Part shown: in pieces, positions 31,884 through 45,031 of the stretch
How the letters are laid out: each line of letters begins with the position of its first letter
Numbering within the stretch: position 1 is the first letter of the stretch
DNA from: Flammulina velutipes
Lineage: Eukaryota > Basidiomycota > Agaricomycetes > Agaricales > Physalacriaceae
Direction: 5' to 3'
DNA: 64,000 bases
NCBI GenBank assembly: GCA_011800155.1
Contig: CM022377.1
Span: 558,001 to 622,000, forward strand
Notes under the pieces: model-generated
Told to the model about the DNA's origin: nothing
Database searches by the model: none
Seen by the model: only the letters and a program-made list of their open reading frames with translations
Position numbers and translations under genes: made by a program

Positions 31884-32221
31884 ATTGTGTAGAATGTGAG
31901 GGCCAATGCTGACCAACGGAATAGATATGTCACTGTGACACTGTACAGTTTTGAAATATAAGGTTTCGGCAAATCTTCGGCGTGCCGGCTTTTACCGCTG
32001 CAGACGCCACAGTCGAAATTCGAATGCCGCCCAACCAGAGGCGCTCCCTTCTTGTGGTGGTAGGTCTGAAAACAATTACTCTAGTTATCTCTTCTTAATT
32101 AAATAGCAAAATCGCAGGTCACGATTCTCTTCAAATTGAGAGTGAACGAAATTTTTGTTGTACATTCTTAAGATATAATTATACTGCTACATCGGATATA
32201 CACAAGGATACATCTTCCAGA
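31884..32221. other. RPS30 promoter and transketolase 3' region
   Basis: No gene is supported. It contains pyrimidine- and purine-rich tracts upstream of RPS30, as expected for a ribosomal-protein promoter. Confidence 0.4.
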
Positions 32222-34567
32222 TTATTCGGAGTGCAGATGAGGCCCAGCATGCATCTTCGCGTATCCCAGCACAAGCTCCTCAAACTCGCCCACCTGAGGA
32301 AGGACTCCATTCCGTCGAGACACAAAGGCCTCAATTTTGTCTGCGATCGTCCGCGGACCAAAGCCGAATAGGTCAAAGAGTGTATCTTGAGGTGCGGATA
32401 GACCAAAGGTATGCATTGAACTGTCAATGACGATTAATATATGAAACGAACGCAAGGAAGAAGAACATACACGCTGGCATGAGCGAACCTCGCCCACCCA
32501 TAACTTCCCCAAGCCTCAACAGCGACAGTAAACGTCTTACCCACGCCCAGGACCTCATGCTGATATTCTTTGGACTGCGCCAAAAACCTCTCCTGCGACG
32601 GCATCGACACCACACGCACTTTCTTTGGTGCCAGAAGTTCCGCCACCTTCAAACACACAGACACCTCCGAGCCAGTACCAATGAGCGTGATCTCCGCATC
32701 TGCTCCAGCGTCTTTGACGACGTAAGCGCCTTTGGCGACCTTCAGGCGGTCGGATCCCTCAAGTAGGGGAACTGCCTGGCGTGTTAAGCACATAATTGTG
32801 GGTGTTTCTGCTGAGGCGATATCCAGAGCGAGCATCCAGGCGCCAATGACTTCCTCGGCATCGGCAGGACGGAGGAGGTTGCAGTTGGGAAGAGCACGGA
32901 AGAACGTCCCTAGTCTGTGGGAAATGCCATTATGTTAACAATGGAGTAGACTACGAAGAGAGGACAACTTACGCGATACTCTGATGGGTAGGTCCGTCCT
33001 CTCCGACACCGATAGAATCGTGCGTTCCGATACCGATGAAGCGAAGACCTTGCAAAGCTGACATGCGAACAGCAGATGCGGCGTACAGCCAGAACTGGAA
33101 GTACGACGAGCAGACACTAAAGGTCAATCAGCCACACGGAACAGGGTTACACGAAAGACAGACATACGGAACTAGCATGCCATTCTGGTATGCATTGAGT
33201 CCATTTGCGATGCCAATCATAGCAAACTCACGGATACCATACCGAATCTGCCGACCAGAGTAATCTCCATGGCCAGAAGACTTGTGCTGGAACTCCACCA
33301 TGGGCTGCAGCGTCGGATCGTCGTACTTCTTGTCCCAGTGCACGAAGGTGCTCTCCATGAGATCGGCAGAGCCAAGTATGAGCGCTTTGTTTCGGGGAGC
33401 GAAGGTGGTGACAACGATGTGGCTGGACTTGCGAGTAGGCTGCGGGCTTTGGGGGAGAGCACTTTTCGCGGGGAGGAGGGAAGCATCGAACGTGGGGCCT
33501 TTGCCAGAGATACGCTCGTTGAGTTCTGCATACTCCGCCGGGAAGGCGTTGGCATATTTGGTGTGGAAGAGCTCGGTCCATTCCGCCTCGGCTTTGGCAC
33601 CCTCGGTTGTGCATGTCGAATAGTAATCTTAATTAACGTGTGAGCTGTTATCGAACGGCGAACGAAGAGGTTGATTGGACGTACCATATACTTCTTTGGG
33701 GATGATGTACTTCTTCGTCTCGTCAAACCCGAACTGCTGCTTGACGTAGGTGACTTCGTTGTCGCCAAGAGCAGCACCGTGCGCAGCGCCAGTGTTGGCC
33801 TTGCGAGAGCCAAAACCAATAGTTGTGCGAATATGGATAAAGGTGGGTTTGTCCTTGACCTGGCGAGCAGCAGCGAGAGCGTCGATGATGGACTGCAAAT
33901 CATTGTTACCGTCGGCGACTTCGATAACGTGCCACCCAACAGCAGCAACTTTAGCGGAAGTGTTGTCGGTAAAGCACAAGTCAATGTTACCATCAACAGT
34001 AACCGAATTATCGTCGTAGATGAGGACGAGGTTATCCAGCTTGAGATGGGCAGCGATGGAAATAGCCTCGTTTCCCACCCCCTCCTGGAGACATCCATCG
34101 CCCGAAAAGCAGAAAACGGTGTTGTCGACGACGTCAAATCCCGGACGGTTATACGTAGCCGCGAGGTGTTTTTCAGCAATGGCCAACCCGACAGCGTTGG
34201 CGATACCTTGGCCAAGCAGTCCAGTGGTGAGCTCGATACCAGGGAACTCAATCTCCGGGTGCCCGGCAGCGATGCCAAAGTCGGGGTTATGATACTTCTT
34301 CAGCGCGTCGAGCGTCCACGCTTCGTACCCGGAGAGATGCAGCTGGATGTACTGCCACAAACAAGCGTGTCCCGCGCTCAGCACGAAACGATCGCGGTTG
34401 AACCAGGTGGGGTTCTTGGGGTTGAACCGGAGGGTGTGTTTCCAAAGTGCAACACCGATGGCGGCTGCGCCCATGGCCGTCCCGGGGTGGCCACCCTTGA
34501 ACTGCTGGGTGAGGTCGGCGGCGAGGCACCGGATGGTGTTGACGACGAGCTTCTGGTTGGGGTCCAT
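32222..34567 (-). CDS. transketolase-family enzyme, dihydroxyacetone-synthase-like
   Basis: A thiamine-diphosphate enzyme that transfers two-carbon ketol units. The start is [19 protein letters not shown]. Motifs: [60 protein letters not shown] and [20 protein letters not shown]. The ThDP-binding segment is [16 protein letters not shown]...LVLIYDDN. The pyrimidine-binding domain is [20 protein letters not shown], then [14 protein letters not shown] and [20 protein letters not shown]. The C-terminal domain includes [15 protein letters not shown] and ends AGPHLHSE. The ALWKH, HPEIExxGIE and ATYNxPGFxVVDN patterns look closer to dihydroxyacetone synthase (formaldehyde transketolase) than to housekeeping TKL1. 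No C-terminal peroxisome signal is present, so cytosol is likely. About five introns are inferred. Confidence 0.9.
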
Positions 34568-34957
34568 TATGTCTCGCGCGAGGGGATAAAGTGGTAGAAT
34601 AGTGGGGAATATTCAGAGCAAGGTTTTTATATGCGGGGCCCCAGATATGTGCCCCGCTAGTCTAGGAATAATCCCGGGAACATATAGTTCCGTGTCTACA
34701 GAGCTTGCAGTCAAGAGCCGGAGAGAACATTAAGGAGAGACATCAGCAGGTGACAGTATAAGCTGGTCCAAGCAAGAAGGTAGGGATTGTGGTCATGGTG
34801 GAACGAGAGAACGTGCTTTGATCGCCCGCCACGTTTAAATTTATCCTCGGCGCTTGCCGGTGGCGTTCGATGTTTTTCCAAAAAGTATTCACACTGGAAT
34901 GTGGCCCCAGCGAACAGACTACGGAGATATATAAATTCAATTCTAGGCGTTTTATTA
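34568..34957. other. spacer between transketolase start and threonine synthase end
   Basis: Contains the transketolase promoter. No gene is seen. Confidence 0.4.
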
Positions 34958-36765
34958 TCATACATGTGCTTCAATAACATCTTTTACCAGTTGTATATCA
35001 GGTCTCTCCACGTCAATAACCCGACGTTCTTTTTGCAACAAACCCTTGAACTCCGCCGGCATAACATCTCGATCAAAGTCAAACTGTGACGACCCACGAA
35101 GAGCAAGAGAAACAGCTTCTGAGAATTTTGCGGGGTGCGCGGTAGACAGCACGATTTGTATGGTAGATGGAGGACTATGGGTGTGTTAGAATTGTCATCC
35201 CAGTACAAAAAAGAAACACAGACTTTGCTTTTGACATTCTCGTAGCAGCATCCAATCCAACAGCTGTATGAGGATCCACAACATATGGCGACTCTGCATT
35301 GAAGTGAGACTTGATAGTCTCCAAAGTCTAAATAACCGTCAGTCCTGCCCCGATACCAAAGGAAAAATCCAATCACCTCTTCGTCCCTAACGCGCTCTGC
35401 ACAGAAATCCCTCCTGGCAGCCTCCAGCACTTTGACTGGAACCTGTACTTTCCCATCCGTCTTCATCGTCCCCATCCACCCATCCAATACCTTACATGCC
35501 TTCTCTCTACTCCCCTCATTCTCATACGCCAAATACCACAGCAACCTCTCGAAATTGCTCGAAACCAAAATATCCATCGCCGGACTCAACGTCTCCTTAA
35601 CCCCACTCGCATCCTTCGTCGCCTGCTTCCCATCCGCCACCGCCAGGGGCACCTCATCCGTCTCCGAGTCCACCTTTTCGTACTTTCCCGACCTCCAGAA
35701 CCGCGCGAGGATATCATTAGCGTTAGTCGCGACACCGAGTTTGGCGCTGATAGGCAAGCCCATACGCTTAGCGTAGTACCCCGCTAGGACATCCCCAAAA
35801 TTGCCCGTGGGCACGACGAATTGGATTTCGGGCTCCGAGTCGTTTGTGAGGCGGCAGGCTTGGAAGTAGGCGGAGAAGTAGTATACGGTTTGTGCGAGGA
35901 TGCGGGCCCAGTTGATGGAGTTGACGGCGCCGAGGCGGTGTTTGGCGTTGAACTCGGAGTCGGAGAAGAGGGCTTTGACGATGTCCTGTTGGTTGTTGGA
36001 TGGATGGATCGGGGAGGATGAAGCGAAGTGGGACTTACCTGGCAATCATCGAACGTCCCTTTGACGGCAATGTTATGGACGTTCGGGTCGGTGACGGTGG
36101 TCATTTGGGCCTCTTGGATGGGGGAGACGCGGCCTTTTGGATGTAGAATGAATATTGAAATATTGGCCTTGTTTCGGAGGCCATAGATGGCGGCGCTATC
36201 ACACAAGTCAGTTGATCTGATCTGCATTTCGCAAAATAAGACCGGTATTACCTTCCCGTGTCTCCGCTCGTTGCGCCGACCACCGTTAGGCTTTCTTTAG
36301 CCTCTCCACTGGCGCTGCGTGCATTCCTCCGCTTCAGGAAGAACTCGAACAGGTTGCCCAGGAGCTGCAGCGCAACGTCCTTGAACGCCCAGGTCGGACC
36401 GTGCCATAGCTCTAGGACGAATTTGTTTTCGCCGAGCCGCTTCAGTGGTGTAACTTCCGGATGTCTGAAGGTCGCGTATGTCTTGGTGGCAAGTTCCTTC
36501 AGTTCCTCTCGGGACATTTCATCCTCGCCGATGTAGAGGGATAGGACCGCGACGGAGAGATCGACGAAAGAGTAGTCTTTCCAGTCCGATTTCCAGTTGG
36601 TTGGCAGAGAAGGGATTTCGACAGGAATGTAGAGGCCTCCATTGGGAGCGAGACCCGTTAGAACTGTCTACAAAATTAATGGTCGATCGTTGGATGCATA
36701 GAGAACGACCTGACCTCCTCGAAAGATAGCTCTTGTTCACACCCTCGGGTAGAAAAGTACTTCAT
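34958..36765 (-). CDS. THR4: threonine synthase
   Basis: A PLP enzyme converting O-phosphohomoserine to threonine, the last step of threonine synthesis. The start is MKYFSTRGCEQELSFEE with stop TGA at 34958-34960. Motifs: VLTGLAPNGGLYIPVEIP, FRHPEVTPLKRLGENKFVLE, the PLP-lysine segment HGPTWAFKDVALQLLG, VVGATSGDTG, AAIYGLRNKANISIFILHP, GRVSPIQEAQMTTV and VHNIAVKGTFDDCQ. Next are LGAVNSINWARILAQTVYYF, VPTGNFGDVLAGYYAKRMGL and ATNANDILARFW. The C-terminal part carries ILVSSNFERLLWYLAYE, PYVVDPHTAVGLDAA and IVLSTAHPAKFSEAV. All match fungal Thr4. About six introns are inferred. It lies in tandem with the transketolase gene on the same strand. Confidence 0.95.
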
Positions 36766-36931
36766 TTTGTGAAGTTAGTTTGAGTGAGCGCAAAAGACAA
36801 GGAGTCAGAATCTTTCGGCCGATCGCTGAATTGCGGGCCGATGTCCGGTGATGTGCGCCACATCAATGATGATTCAGTCAAGCAAATCATAATTTCTCTA
36901 ACATTTTAAGAATAGATATTTATGTCAGATA

Positions 36932-38316
36932 TCATGAGCTGGGGCAAACCAGCAGCCACGGAGATACAAGTCCTGTCGCCATAATCAACAAGGAGATACT
37001 TCTGACAAACCAGGTACTCACCGTGGTAATACACTTTCTTTCGCTCTGCGTCATGCACGACTGTCGAAATAAGAGACATTATTTCCCCGTCATCTTCAAA
37101 CACCTTTTGCATCCTGTACTTTTGGCCATAGAATGAGGAAACACCGGTGTTGATGGAGAACTGGTAGGCTGCCGAAGGACATTTGTGCGATATGTTGCGC
37201 AAGCTACGTATGGCGTCCCATAGCTTGGGAAGGCCTGCATATGTTAGATTCGAAGACAGGTGGACTTGAGAGACAGATTTTACCTGCCGCCCATAGCATC
37301 CCGTTCTGGTCTATGGAAAGGTTGTCGATGATGGTTTCTGTGCCATCGTTAATCTCAAGAACATACGGCCAAGAGGCTGCACACCGGTGAGAATCAAGTC
37401 ATCGAGAACAAGCGAGTTATCCTCTTGTCTATCGAGCACGCGAATGCCGCTGTTTTGCGAACTTGCGACGTAGAGAGTACCGTTCGGTGCTGCTGCTAGC
37501 CCATTCGCAGCTTGAAGGTTGCTCATGGCGATCTTGCATCCAGTGTCGACATGACAGTAGCCTATTGACGAGGAAGGAAAGAAGAGTTCATGTAGGACAC
37601 GCATCTAAATGAAGTTGTTGTTGTTGGCGGCAGACAATACGAGGGGATGGCTACGCACGTTGCCAGTTTTCTTGGAGCCTGTGTTGGTGAAGAAGAAGCT
37701 CTTGCCATCGGAATGACCGACGATATCATTCGGGGTGAATATCTGGGAGCTTTCGACGGTTTTGATATGTGTGAGGGAATTGCTGCCCACGTAGGTCTTG
37801 AAAATTTCGACGCTTGAATCGAAGCCGGGCGATCCGTCGAGAGGACTTTTGTGGTGTATCAGGTAGAGGAACAGCTCGCCGTGGTCGTGGTGAGACGGGA
37901 CGACGTCCATGCCGTGAAAGGCGACGGTGCGCGAAGTATCAAGACCGTCGAGAGAAAGACGCGTAACTTTGTTGTGGATGTCATATGTCGCGATATAGCT
38001 GCCGTCAGGAATAGAGGTATTGGATGCAGAGAGCCAGGAAGCGCGCTGTTCCAGTGTCCCGCAGGACATGTACAGCGTGCCAGACGCCTGGTGAAGGACA
38101 ATCTCTGAGCAAATGTAAGCATTGTGCGACATGGGATACGTTGATCTCACTTTCACATCCTGGCGCCTCTATTACTTTGTGGCAACTGGGATGGAGGCCA
38201 AACTGCTCGACGACGCGTCCTCGGCCCCAGAGTTTCAAGTTTGTGCCGATATATAGCTGGAACACACCTGCAAGAAGGGTTATGATAATACTCAGAAAGG
38301 CTAGGACGAGCGCCAT
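36932..38316 (-). CDS. paraoxonase/arylesterase-like six-bladed propeller lactonase
   Basis: Calcium-dependent beta-propeller hydrolase family (PON/SMP-30-like); likely substrates are lactones or esters. The start MALVLAFLSIIITLLAGVFQ is a hydrophobic signal anchor, as in PON proteins. Motifs: EIVLHQASGTLYMSCG, FHGMDVVPSHHDHGELFLYL (HGxD box), SQIFTPNDIVGHSDGKSFFF (the Asn-Asp metal site), SNLQAANGLAAAPNGTLYVA and SIDQNGMLWAAG. The last intron (gtgagt...gacag) changes the end to VYYHGLVSPWLLVCPSS, with stop at 36932-36934. That fits the usual PON C-terminus better than the unspliced frame. Four or five introns are inferred. It is divergent from the Tra2-like gene. Confidence 0.8.
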
Positions 38317-38601
38317 GGCTAAGGAAAGGTTGGTCGTGTTTGGTCGCCAACGCCACTTGACTTTGAACCACGACCATCAACAAACGCACAGCAATAATGG
38401 AAGACGGTACGTTCCCCACGACTGCGACCGCCAACCCTTCGCCCTCTCTTTGTTCTTCCTCTCCACACGCCAGCCACAATATGGCTCAGCAGTCACCATT
38501 CGCCTTTTACTAGTATTTCTGGCCGTTCTACTACTCCCATCGCCTTTATATCGACCATCGAGCTCTCGCCCTCATATTATCTTCACCTAGCCTGGCAAGA
38601 C

Positions 38602-39450
38602 ATGGCTCCTCCAACTACAGCCATTAGCATTCCCAACACAGAGCCGCTGCAGGATGACTATGACAAACGCGGCGACGTGGGAAGGAGAAGCAGGAGCCCA
38701 GCAGACAGAGGTACCAGAGTGTACGCCCATTCCCTTTTTATCCATTACTACGTACTCACACTGCCATATAGTCGCGACGACGGAAACACAAATCCAGGAA
38801 ACAACCTCCACGTTTCAGGCCTCTCGCGTACCGTCGAAGCGCGCGACCTTGAGGACGCATTCGCCAAAGTTGGCAGAGTAAGTGCCCAATATCAACCCCT
38901 ACATTCTGTTAACCATCTCTAGGTTCAAAAAGCATCCATCATGTGTGACCCACACACTAGGGACTCCCGCGGCTTTGGCTTCGTGACTATGGAGACCCCT
39001 GAGGAAGCTGACGCCGCCATTGCCGCGCTCAATGGCACAGAGTTCATGGGTCGCACCATGAGCATTGAAAAGGTTCGGACCCGTTTCCAAATATATTGGA
39101 GTATGTATGCTAATACCCATAAAAAGGCACGCCGTGGCCGCGCTCGTACACCAACACCTGGCAAGTACTACGGCCCCCCTAAGCGCGGGGAGAGGCGTAT
39201 GTTACTACCTTGTTTTTTCGAGTCCGTTGCTCACAGCATTGTAGGCGGATATGATACTAATCGTCCATACGACCCACGTCCATACGACAGTCGGTATGCC
39301 AGAGACTATCCTCCGAGGAGGGACGAACGAGACCGCTATGATAGGTATGACCGTAGGGAACGGTACGACGACAGAGACAGGCGCGAACGTTACGATGACA
39401 GGGACAGGCGGGACAGGGACTATGACCGCAGATACGACGACCGTTACTGA
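38602..39450 (+). CDS. Tra2-like RRM splicing factor
   Basis: An RNA-binding SR-like protein of the transformer-2 type, expected in the nucleus in splice-site choice. The RRM spans several exons: NNLHVSGLSRTVEARDLEDA (RNP2), VQKASIMCDPHTRDSRGFGF (RNP1 RGFGFV), VTMETPEEADAAIAALNGTE and FMGRTMSIEKARRGRARTPT. The post-RRM linker TPGKYYGPPKRGER is a Tra2 hallmark. The C-terminus is a charged repeat of D, R and Y (RYDRRERYDDRDRRERYDD). The start is uncertain. The Met at 38602 is listed, but an upstream mini-exon at 38397 (MED, then intron to 38590) would join in frame before it. Four introns are inferred. Confidence 0.88.
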
Positions 39451-39827
39451 ATGTTTCCCTTTTTCTTTCGGTACTCCCAATGGCTTTCCTTGTGCTTTCG
39501 CGATATCTTGGTATCGAGTTCTGTAATTAAAATGTTATATATCCCCTTCCTTCGCCGATGTTCTACATCCTAGGAAATTTGTCTTTACTCTGCAATTGTA
39601 ATTGCGCTTTGTATGCATTTACTGTGAGACGATCTTTATGGTCTTCAACGCTTTAACGGGCGGGGTTTGAGTCCAAAGAATGTTGTATTTGAAATGCGCC
39701 ACGTCGTCGTACACGTCGTTAACGTTATGAGTATGTACATATATATGCAAGTGTAACCTAGAATGCAACATGATAAGTTACGCCAAAAAAAGAAAATGAC
39801 GCTAAATGAATGAATGAATGTAATAAG
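39451..39827. other. convergent spacer, 3' ends of Tra2-like and next gene
   Basis: AT-rich 3' DNA with no coding signal. Confidence 0.45.
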
Positions 39828-42800
39828 TTAATCCCCAAACATCTCAAGAGTAGCCAACATCGCCGTTCGCTATAACACACCAGTCAGTCAAAACTACACC
39901 AAGATGGTTAAACACGTACATCAATAGTGAACGCCGTCCGAGCTTCTGACATCCTCGAATGATCCGGCATTGAGGTTGGACGCTCTCTGCGCTGAGGCGG
40001 GGGCGGCGACTTCACCACAATCTCCACCGGGAATGCACCAGCACTAGTATTCGCACTGCTCGGCACGATCAACGACCTCGACCTCTTCGGCCTCGTGTCC
40101 TGCATCGTTATACCCAACATCTCACACAACTCCTCATGCGCACGCATCATCGCCCTCGTCTCCGAGCTGGGTGTATACCCGTCTGACGAGAGTCCCTACA
40201 GCCAGAACCATGTTAGCCTCCACACCCGAATCAATGAAAAAAGAGAGAGGAAACATACCATCGAGCTCCTAGTCGGCAGATCCGTATTGATATCTCTAGG
40301 TCGACGAGGAATGGGCGGCACAGGAGGAATATCACTGAACACCGACTTGGCCCCAGAGTACGTCGAAGAGCTCAACCTATAGTTGCTAATCACAGACGAC
40401 CTCAACCCAGCCCTCGAAGCCCTAATGCTCGACTTCCTCCTCGCAGACGCCTGGCTGGACCTCTTCCGGATGCTCCCACTATCCGGCGACGCAGACCTCG
40501 ACATCTGCTCCAAGTCCCTCGTCGCATCCTCCGCATGCTGCCACGCATCATCCCGCTCCACCTCCAAGTTCTGGATCTGCTCACGCAGCGCACGGGCATG
40601 CGCGAACTCCTTCAAGAAACTCGTGTTCAGCTTCCGCAGCGCCATCGCCAACGCGCTCGCAGAGTGAACTTCCACCAGAGAATGCAGCTGGGACACTTGC
40701 TCGTCGATGCTATGAAGTTCTTCCGCCAGTTTGTCTAGGGAAACGACAACGTCTTTGAGCTCCTCCACAAGTCGTAGTCCCAGTCCTGAGGAGTCAGATA
40801 CGGAGTACGTGAGCGACTCCAGCAGCTCCGTCCGCCGCCTAGCATTCAGCTTGTACTTCGTCTTAACATCCGTCCTCCTCTTCTCCAACCTATCAATCTC
40901 CTCCGGTATATCCACATCAGCAGTCTTCTGCCTCAACAACCGAATAGACGAAGACTCCGCCGACTGTCGGATAGCATGGGAGACGATCTCTTGCAGCTGC
41001 GCAGACGTGAACGTCCACTTCGCAGCATCCAACGTATACCCCCTCCATTTCGGCGCAGGAGTCTGAAATCGGGGAGATGGCAGCGAAACGGACACGTTCC
41101 TCCGACTCGTTGGGGTCTGGGTCAATGTGAAAGAGCTCATCGAGACGTTCCGTTCCCGGGCAGGTCCACGAGGTCCAGCAGGCGCTCTCGTCGTTCGTCT
41201 CCTCGCAACAGAAGCCGAAGAGTCCCCGTTCGAGAAGATGCTGTTCATTGATTGGCGCGGGACGAAGCGGCGCTCGGTATCGTGTCCTGGGCTTCCCGTC
41301 GATGGTGTGTCGACGTGGTCATACATGACAGTGTAATACGGAGGCGGCGAGCCCATGCTCACACTGTAGGTGTTGCTTCCCCGATCGACACCAATGGGGT
41401 CAACAGGGTACCGACGTTGGCTCTGTGGTGTCGACGCACTTGGAGAGGGAGAGGGTGGAATGGGTAGCGGAGATGGAGGCGGGGAAGCCAAAATTGGAGG
41501 GGGACGGCGTCGTTCTTCGGAGATGGGCGGTAGTGGTGGTGGCATCTGTGGAGGGGGCGGGACCACAGGCGTCGTCGTCTCGGGCCGTGAAACAACTATA
41601 GCAGGGCTACTAGGCGGCGGTTCCGATCCAGAAGACGACGCTGAATGAGGCAGGGGTGAAGAAACGGAATCCGTTGGAGAAGCGGGTAGGTTTGGCAGAC
41701 CTTTGGGTAGGTGTGGTGGAGGGTTCAAGGAGTTGTAGAGAGATGTGTGACGCTTAGAGGGATTGGCGCGGGGAGTGGGGATCCGAGGGAAAGGAGACAA
41801 GGGTTCCGAATCACGAATCGAGCGAGGCGGTGAAGTCGACGTGCTTGCCACTACATTTTCTGGGTCTTCCTGGATTACCTGCTGAGGGATCGCTGAGAGG
41901 CTGCTTGTACGGGCGACAGTTCGTGGACGTATCATGTTCCCTTGGCGAGAGAGTCTGGCACCTGAAGCCGCCCTCGCCATCAATACCTGCTGGCTAAAAC
42001 TGGGCATCGCCGATGAGGAGGGCGTTTCCGGGACATCTGCGGGTGCGTTATCATGCGCTCCGCCTTGTCCACCATGGTCCATTTCGGCTGTGAACGTCGG
42101 ACTGAATAAATCAGGAGTCTCCGGGAAGGTCTGGCGGGCGTATTCAGCGCTGCCGGCACCATCAGCGCTTGGCGAACTACCGCAAGGGCTTCTGATGTTG
42201 TAGGCGTTGAGATCCCTAGAGTCACGAACGACGCGTATCGGACTCGGTGTGCTGCCTGGACGTTCGCGATTGAAGATCCCACGAGGAGGCGGCGGGAGAG
42301 GGGAGGGGATGTCGCTGCTGGAGGGTGTCGCACTGGAGGTGGAGTACAAACTGGCGGATGATGCGTCTGAGCGAGGCCTGCCACCGATAGGCAACAAAGA
42401 CACCCGGTTTCCCGCGTTCTCGCCCTGTGATTTGTTCGAACGAAGAGATTCGCGTCGAGTCAGCCATTCGACCCGGCCTGAAAGCGCCATCAGCGTCATC
42501 ACAGATTACAACTAGAAAGATAGCGTACCAACTCCGAAAGATACCCCCGAACTCAAAGCCACGCTTCTTGTGTCCCATCCAGACGTTGGAGGAGACAGTT
42601 GCGATGTGGTCTCTTCCGTGATAGGCGAAAATGCGGGTTTGAAGCCATTCTCCATTTCTGGACTCGGAATGACTGTGTGCTCGTAGTAAGATAGGACACC
42701 GCCAATCTCCTTGTCGGTGGTATTGGATACACTAGTCAATGGCGTCATCTGCTGGTTTAGAGACGAATTCCCAGAAGAGTTGTGGCGGCTGTTATTGGGA

Positions 42801-44036
42801 AGTGAAGTGGATACAGGTCGTGATGTTGATTCCGCAGACATGTCGTGAGTATACTCAGACGTTCTTTCAGAGTCTGTTGGCGAGACTTCGCCGATGCGCT
42901 GTAGAGGCGCAGAGAACGTGTGTTCGTTGAGAGTCATCACACTCGCACTGATGAAGGGCGGTTCTGTGCTGATTTCCAGTCGGCTCCCGAGTCCTGCTGG
43001 TTTCTCGTCCTCCCGCAAGTGCACCGGAGGTGAATAGACAATATCTGCGTTGGTGGGAATAGGAGGAACAGGAGGGACGTCTTCATGGGTAGCAGAACTA
43101 TTTGCCCAGCTCAGCGTCCTGTCCCGGATTATGGGGGAGCTGAGGAAGGGATTCTCGCCTTTGGGCAATGTAGCAGAATCCATACGAACAAGACTGCTGA
43201 TGCTCCTGTGTCGAGATGTTGTATCACTGGAAAGTACAAATGAGTTGCCCATCAACGCTCGAGCCAGTGTTGACCCCGAGACAGCAGACATTTCATCCAT
43301 GGAGATTAAAGAATTGGGGCGCGTTCGACGGCCTTGAGGTGACGCAGAGGAATGGACCAGCTGCACCTTAGCGCCCCGAAACATTGCACCCGGTATTTTG
43401 ATAGGTGGAGGTGTCTTGTTGCTCTTGTGTGGAGTTGCGTGCTGTAAACCCCGAAGGGTAAGTAAGGTGGAAGTATCGATGATGATTACTTACCGCTGCT
43501 GTTCCCCCGGATTCATCGTCTGGCGACATGTTCAAGAAGTTGGAGGCCTATACAGATATTTATGAGTGAGACCAATCTGATCATGTTGAGGTGGAACACA
43601 CATCCAACGCCTCCAAGTTGGCAACAATATCATCAGACGCTGTTGAAGTCTCATCATAGTAGTCGTAGAAGCTTGGTTCTTCTTCCGAAGTGTCGTCTGG
43701 ACTTTCATGCCGTGGGGGAGGATTGGACCCAGTACTCTTGAGAGCTGCGCTGCCATTCTTGGGGAATAGGTGCTCTGGGTACCACCAGTTTGTCGATTCG
43801 GGAGACAGATGGATGTCGAGCTTCATCTGGACCGATTCGGCCGTCCTCCCGCCGCTGGATAAGGTGTTGGCGGAGCGCTCTGAAGGTTGGCCATCGCTCC
43901 GAATGTCGACTGCGTCCGGCGAAGCGTATGGATGTGAGGCCGAGGAAGGTGAGTCCAACCTCCGTGGGGGAGACTTGAGGCCCTTTAGCTTGCTGCTGCG
44001 CCTGGGCAAGGCCATGAACGAAGGAAGTGCTGGCAT
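39828..44036 (-). CDS. large Ser/Pro-rich protein with coiled coil, unknown function
   Basis: Exons chain in frame from MPALPSFMALPRRSSKLKGL (44036) through ASNFLNMSPDDESGGTAA. The next long exon (HATPHKSNKTPPPIKIPG, then MFRGAKVQLVHSS) joins GVGRVEWLTRRESLRSNKSQ via a 50 bp intron to the largest exon (about 40260-42490). That exon is Ser/Pro-rich with many PxxP stretches (VVPPPPQMPPPLPPI). A structured C-terminal part begins KWRGYTLDAAKWTFTSAQLQ. A coiled coil covers IPEEIDRLEKRRTDVKTKYK to LREQIQNLEVERDDAWQHAE. The last exons give MMRAHEELCEMLGITMQD and RTAMLATLEMFGD with stop at 39828. I do not recognise a family. The PxxP and coiled-coil make-up suggests a scaffold, for example in polarity or the cytoskeleton, but that is inference. 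Confidence 0.7.
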
Positions 44037-45031
44037 GGCTACCACCCTGACGAGGTGATGCCTGGATAGATAAAGCAGCCAGAGTCAGAAGATCGTTGGG
44101 AGACGGCGGGGGTAGCACCAGAGACTGCCAGAGATCGTGGTCAGAGCCAAACGCTGTTTCCAACAGCGCGGGACAATTTAGAGGATGTTTGCATGTGTGT
44201 TACAGTCCATCATTGGTCAATCAAGGACGTGATGGACATCGAACACAGTCCACCGCTTTCATCAGCTCTCGGATCACTTGACGGACACCGGTACGAAGTG
44301 GCTGAAACTGTAGACTGCAGTCTGGTCCATTTCCTACCAGTAGGTAAATCATCTGAGGGACAATCGACATATTTTTATTCAAGTTGGACTCACCCGAGTG
44401 ATACCTATAGGTTGTCCGCTGCTGGGAGTGTATAGTGTGGAGGCGTCGTGGTCTCAACTGACCGCAACCAAGGCCGTCATACAGAGTAGAAAAGAACCCA
44501 TGGAGGTAGGTACACCGTAAAAGTGGCCCAACGTGGGTCACACATTTATTTGATATCGGGAATACGTACCGATCGCATCAATTACACATATCAGTTCCAG
44601 CTGGATTCCATGCGAAAACGGAATATTAGAGGCCTGGTTACCAGCTCGTATGTGGCCGCCAGCTGGAAAGCATATCTGGACACCATGCCATCCAATTTAA
44701 TGGATACCGGTATTCAGCAGTACAGCGCCACATTTCACGTCATTCAATCAATGAAAACACAAATCAGATATTATTATTACTAGCTAAGTACTACGACATT
44801 ATACAGAGCTATATACCAGGTGAATACCGATACTGTACCCACCATCTACTGCACCTCCCTCAGTCGCCCGGTCCTTTACCACGTCGTGTACACCCATTTC
44901 CCATTGGAATGTACACCGTCCGCGAACGCTGAGCAAGTCCCACTACGAAGCGTCGTTAGTGCAAGGAAAGTGGAACAGAGTATACTGCTCACCTTACATG
45001 ATATGTCCAACGCTGCGCCGGATGCGGGTTG
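44037..45031. other. gene-poor stretch
   Basis: Includes the promoter of the large Ser/Pro-rich gene. Open frames such as 44523-44783 (+) have no recognisable content. Confidence 0.4.

Noticed and set aside
33217..34278. Long minus-strand frame and the long plus-strand frame 33671-34597
   Set aside because: Both overlap the well-supported transketolase exons and have Ser/Thr/Leu-rich or featureless content.
35821..36021. Plus-strand frame rich in Gly/Val/Asp
   Set aside because: Antisense to threonine synthase.
39290..39448. Tandem-looking gacagggacaggcg repeats
   Set aside because: They encode the D/R/Y-rich tail of the Tra2-like protein. Not a CRISPR or satellite array.
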